From NCBI GenBank assembly GCA_031763025.1, contig JASSKH010000028.1:1860001-1924000 (forward strand): a DNA stretch of 64,000 bases, written 5' to 3'. Of the stretch, positions 63,291 to 64,000 are shown piece by piece. The translations under genes were made by a program, and so were the position numbers. Origin of the DNA: Macrocystis pyrifera (Eukaryota; Sar; Phaeophyceae; Laminariales; Laminariaceae). The notes beneath the pieces are model-generated. The model saw only the letters and a list, made by a program, of their open reading frames with translations. It was not told the origin of the DNA and made no database searches. The number at the start of each line of letters is the position of its first letter. Position 1 is the stretch's first letter.

Positions 63291-64000
63291 GAAAAAAATG
63301 AAAAAATGCAAAAAAACAAAAAAAAAAAAAACCATTTTGCTATATTCGCATCATGTAATCACAACGGTTCCAACGATTTCCCATTCTGACCTCTGGGGGT
63401 GAGCCGTGTCGTTTGCTCTTTTTCACGGACGCCCCTGAGACGCCTACTGATGATGATGTTTTTACCCACTTCTCATTTTGCGACATCCCCCCGGTTTTCA
63501 CGTCCACCACATCCGGAAGGCCAAGCTTATATAGTATGCGCCACACGCATTCATACGATAAAAAAACGCCGGTCCAACAACCGTAACGCCTTTTTTTTTT
63601 TTTTAAGTACCGCATATGCCACCCGCAACTACGAGCAGCAGTTATCTTTAAACTCCCGACGAGTGTTCTACTGTAGATAAGCCGCCATCGCAACGCACGT
63701 ACATCACTGGTTATGAAACAGGCAGGATTGTTTTGCCGTGATATATATACCCACAACACTCTTGCCCCTTGACATAAAGACCTGTTGCATACTATTAATA
63801 ATATTCAATAAAATAACTCCTTGTATTCAGGGACAGAGTGGTGTATAAAGTATTTACACCCCGGACAGATCAGATAGATCATCTACAGATCATTCGATGA
63901 CCCAGACCTTTCCGAGCAGATATATTCATTCTTCCATCTGTGCGATCTACAGGTAGCCCATGTTGCCGGGTGGAAGCGGCACAACCTGCATGATAAGGGA
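63291..64000. other. Right edge, no gene recognised
   Basis: A minus-strand frame of 139 codons at 63340-63759 contains an A/T-run-encoded KKKK stretch and no motif. The last 120 bases are rich in GATC words (AGATCAGATAGATCATC). Nothing else is identified. Confidence 0.35.

Overview
The window looks like nuclear DNA of a eukaryote, most likely a brown alga or another stramenopile (inference). The reasons are a host gene cut into short exons by TE-filled introns, CAG-rich polyglutamine coding, abundant Ty1/copia, Ty3/gypsy and LINE remains, and families of short TIR elements. I see no operon, rRNA or CRISPR, no intact tRNA, and no complete small gene.

Left half (1-31.6 kb): almost entirely transposable elements. 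A decayed LINE lies on the minus strand (about 2.2-5.2 kb). It is followed by GC-rich low-complexity DNA and by three tandem copies of a ~490 bp repeat ('repeat B') ending in a pyrimidine-rich tail. From 12.65 to 22.69 kb there is one degenerate Ty1/copia element. It is interrupted first by a palindromic GGAAG/CTTCC satellite (14.88-15.75 kb) and again by a full Ty3/gypsy element with identical LTRs (16.07-21.84 kb). From 23.87 to 30.17 kb two tandem ~473 bp units occur, and the first was split by a second, gag-less gypsy element (24.21-29.56 kb) with a 4 bp target duplication. A LINE C-terminal fragment follows at 31.0-31.6 kb.

Right half (37-56.6 kb): one large minus-strand host gene of unknown function, reconstructed as 11 exons. 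All ten splice junctions keep the reading frame. The biggest exon (48.2-51.4 kb) encodes a Ser/Gly/Pro/Gln-rich region with poly-Q, poly-P and poly-H tracts. Smaller exons encode a more ordinary folded part. Introns hold MITEs, repeat B copies, minisatellites and homopolymer runs, including 88 consecutive G.

Scattered from 36 to 62 kb is a ~105 bp fully palindromic MITE family (TA target site, termini TTACGGGGG..). At 60.0-60.7 kb its copies are nested inside one another. The most unusual signal is the 9-mer TACCTGGTA/TACCAGGTA, which I counted 13 times where about 0.5 would be expected by chance. In two MITE copies the difference from sister copies is exactly an inserted CCTGGTA at a TA, so the motif behaves like a micro-insertion or excision footprint.
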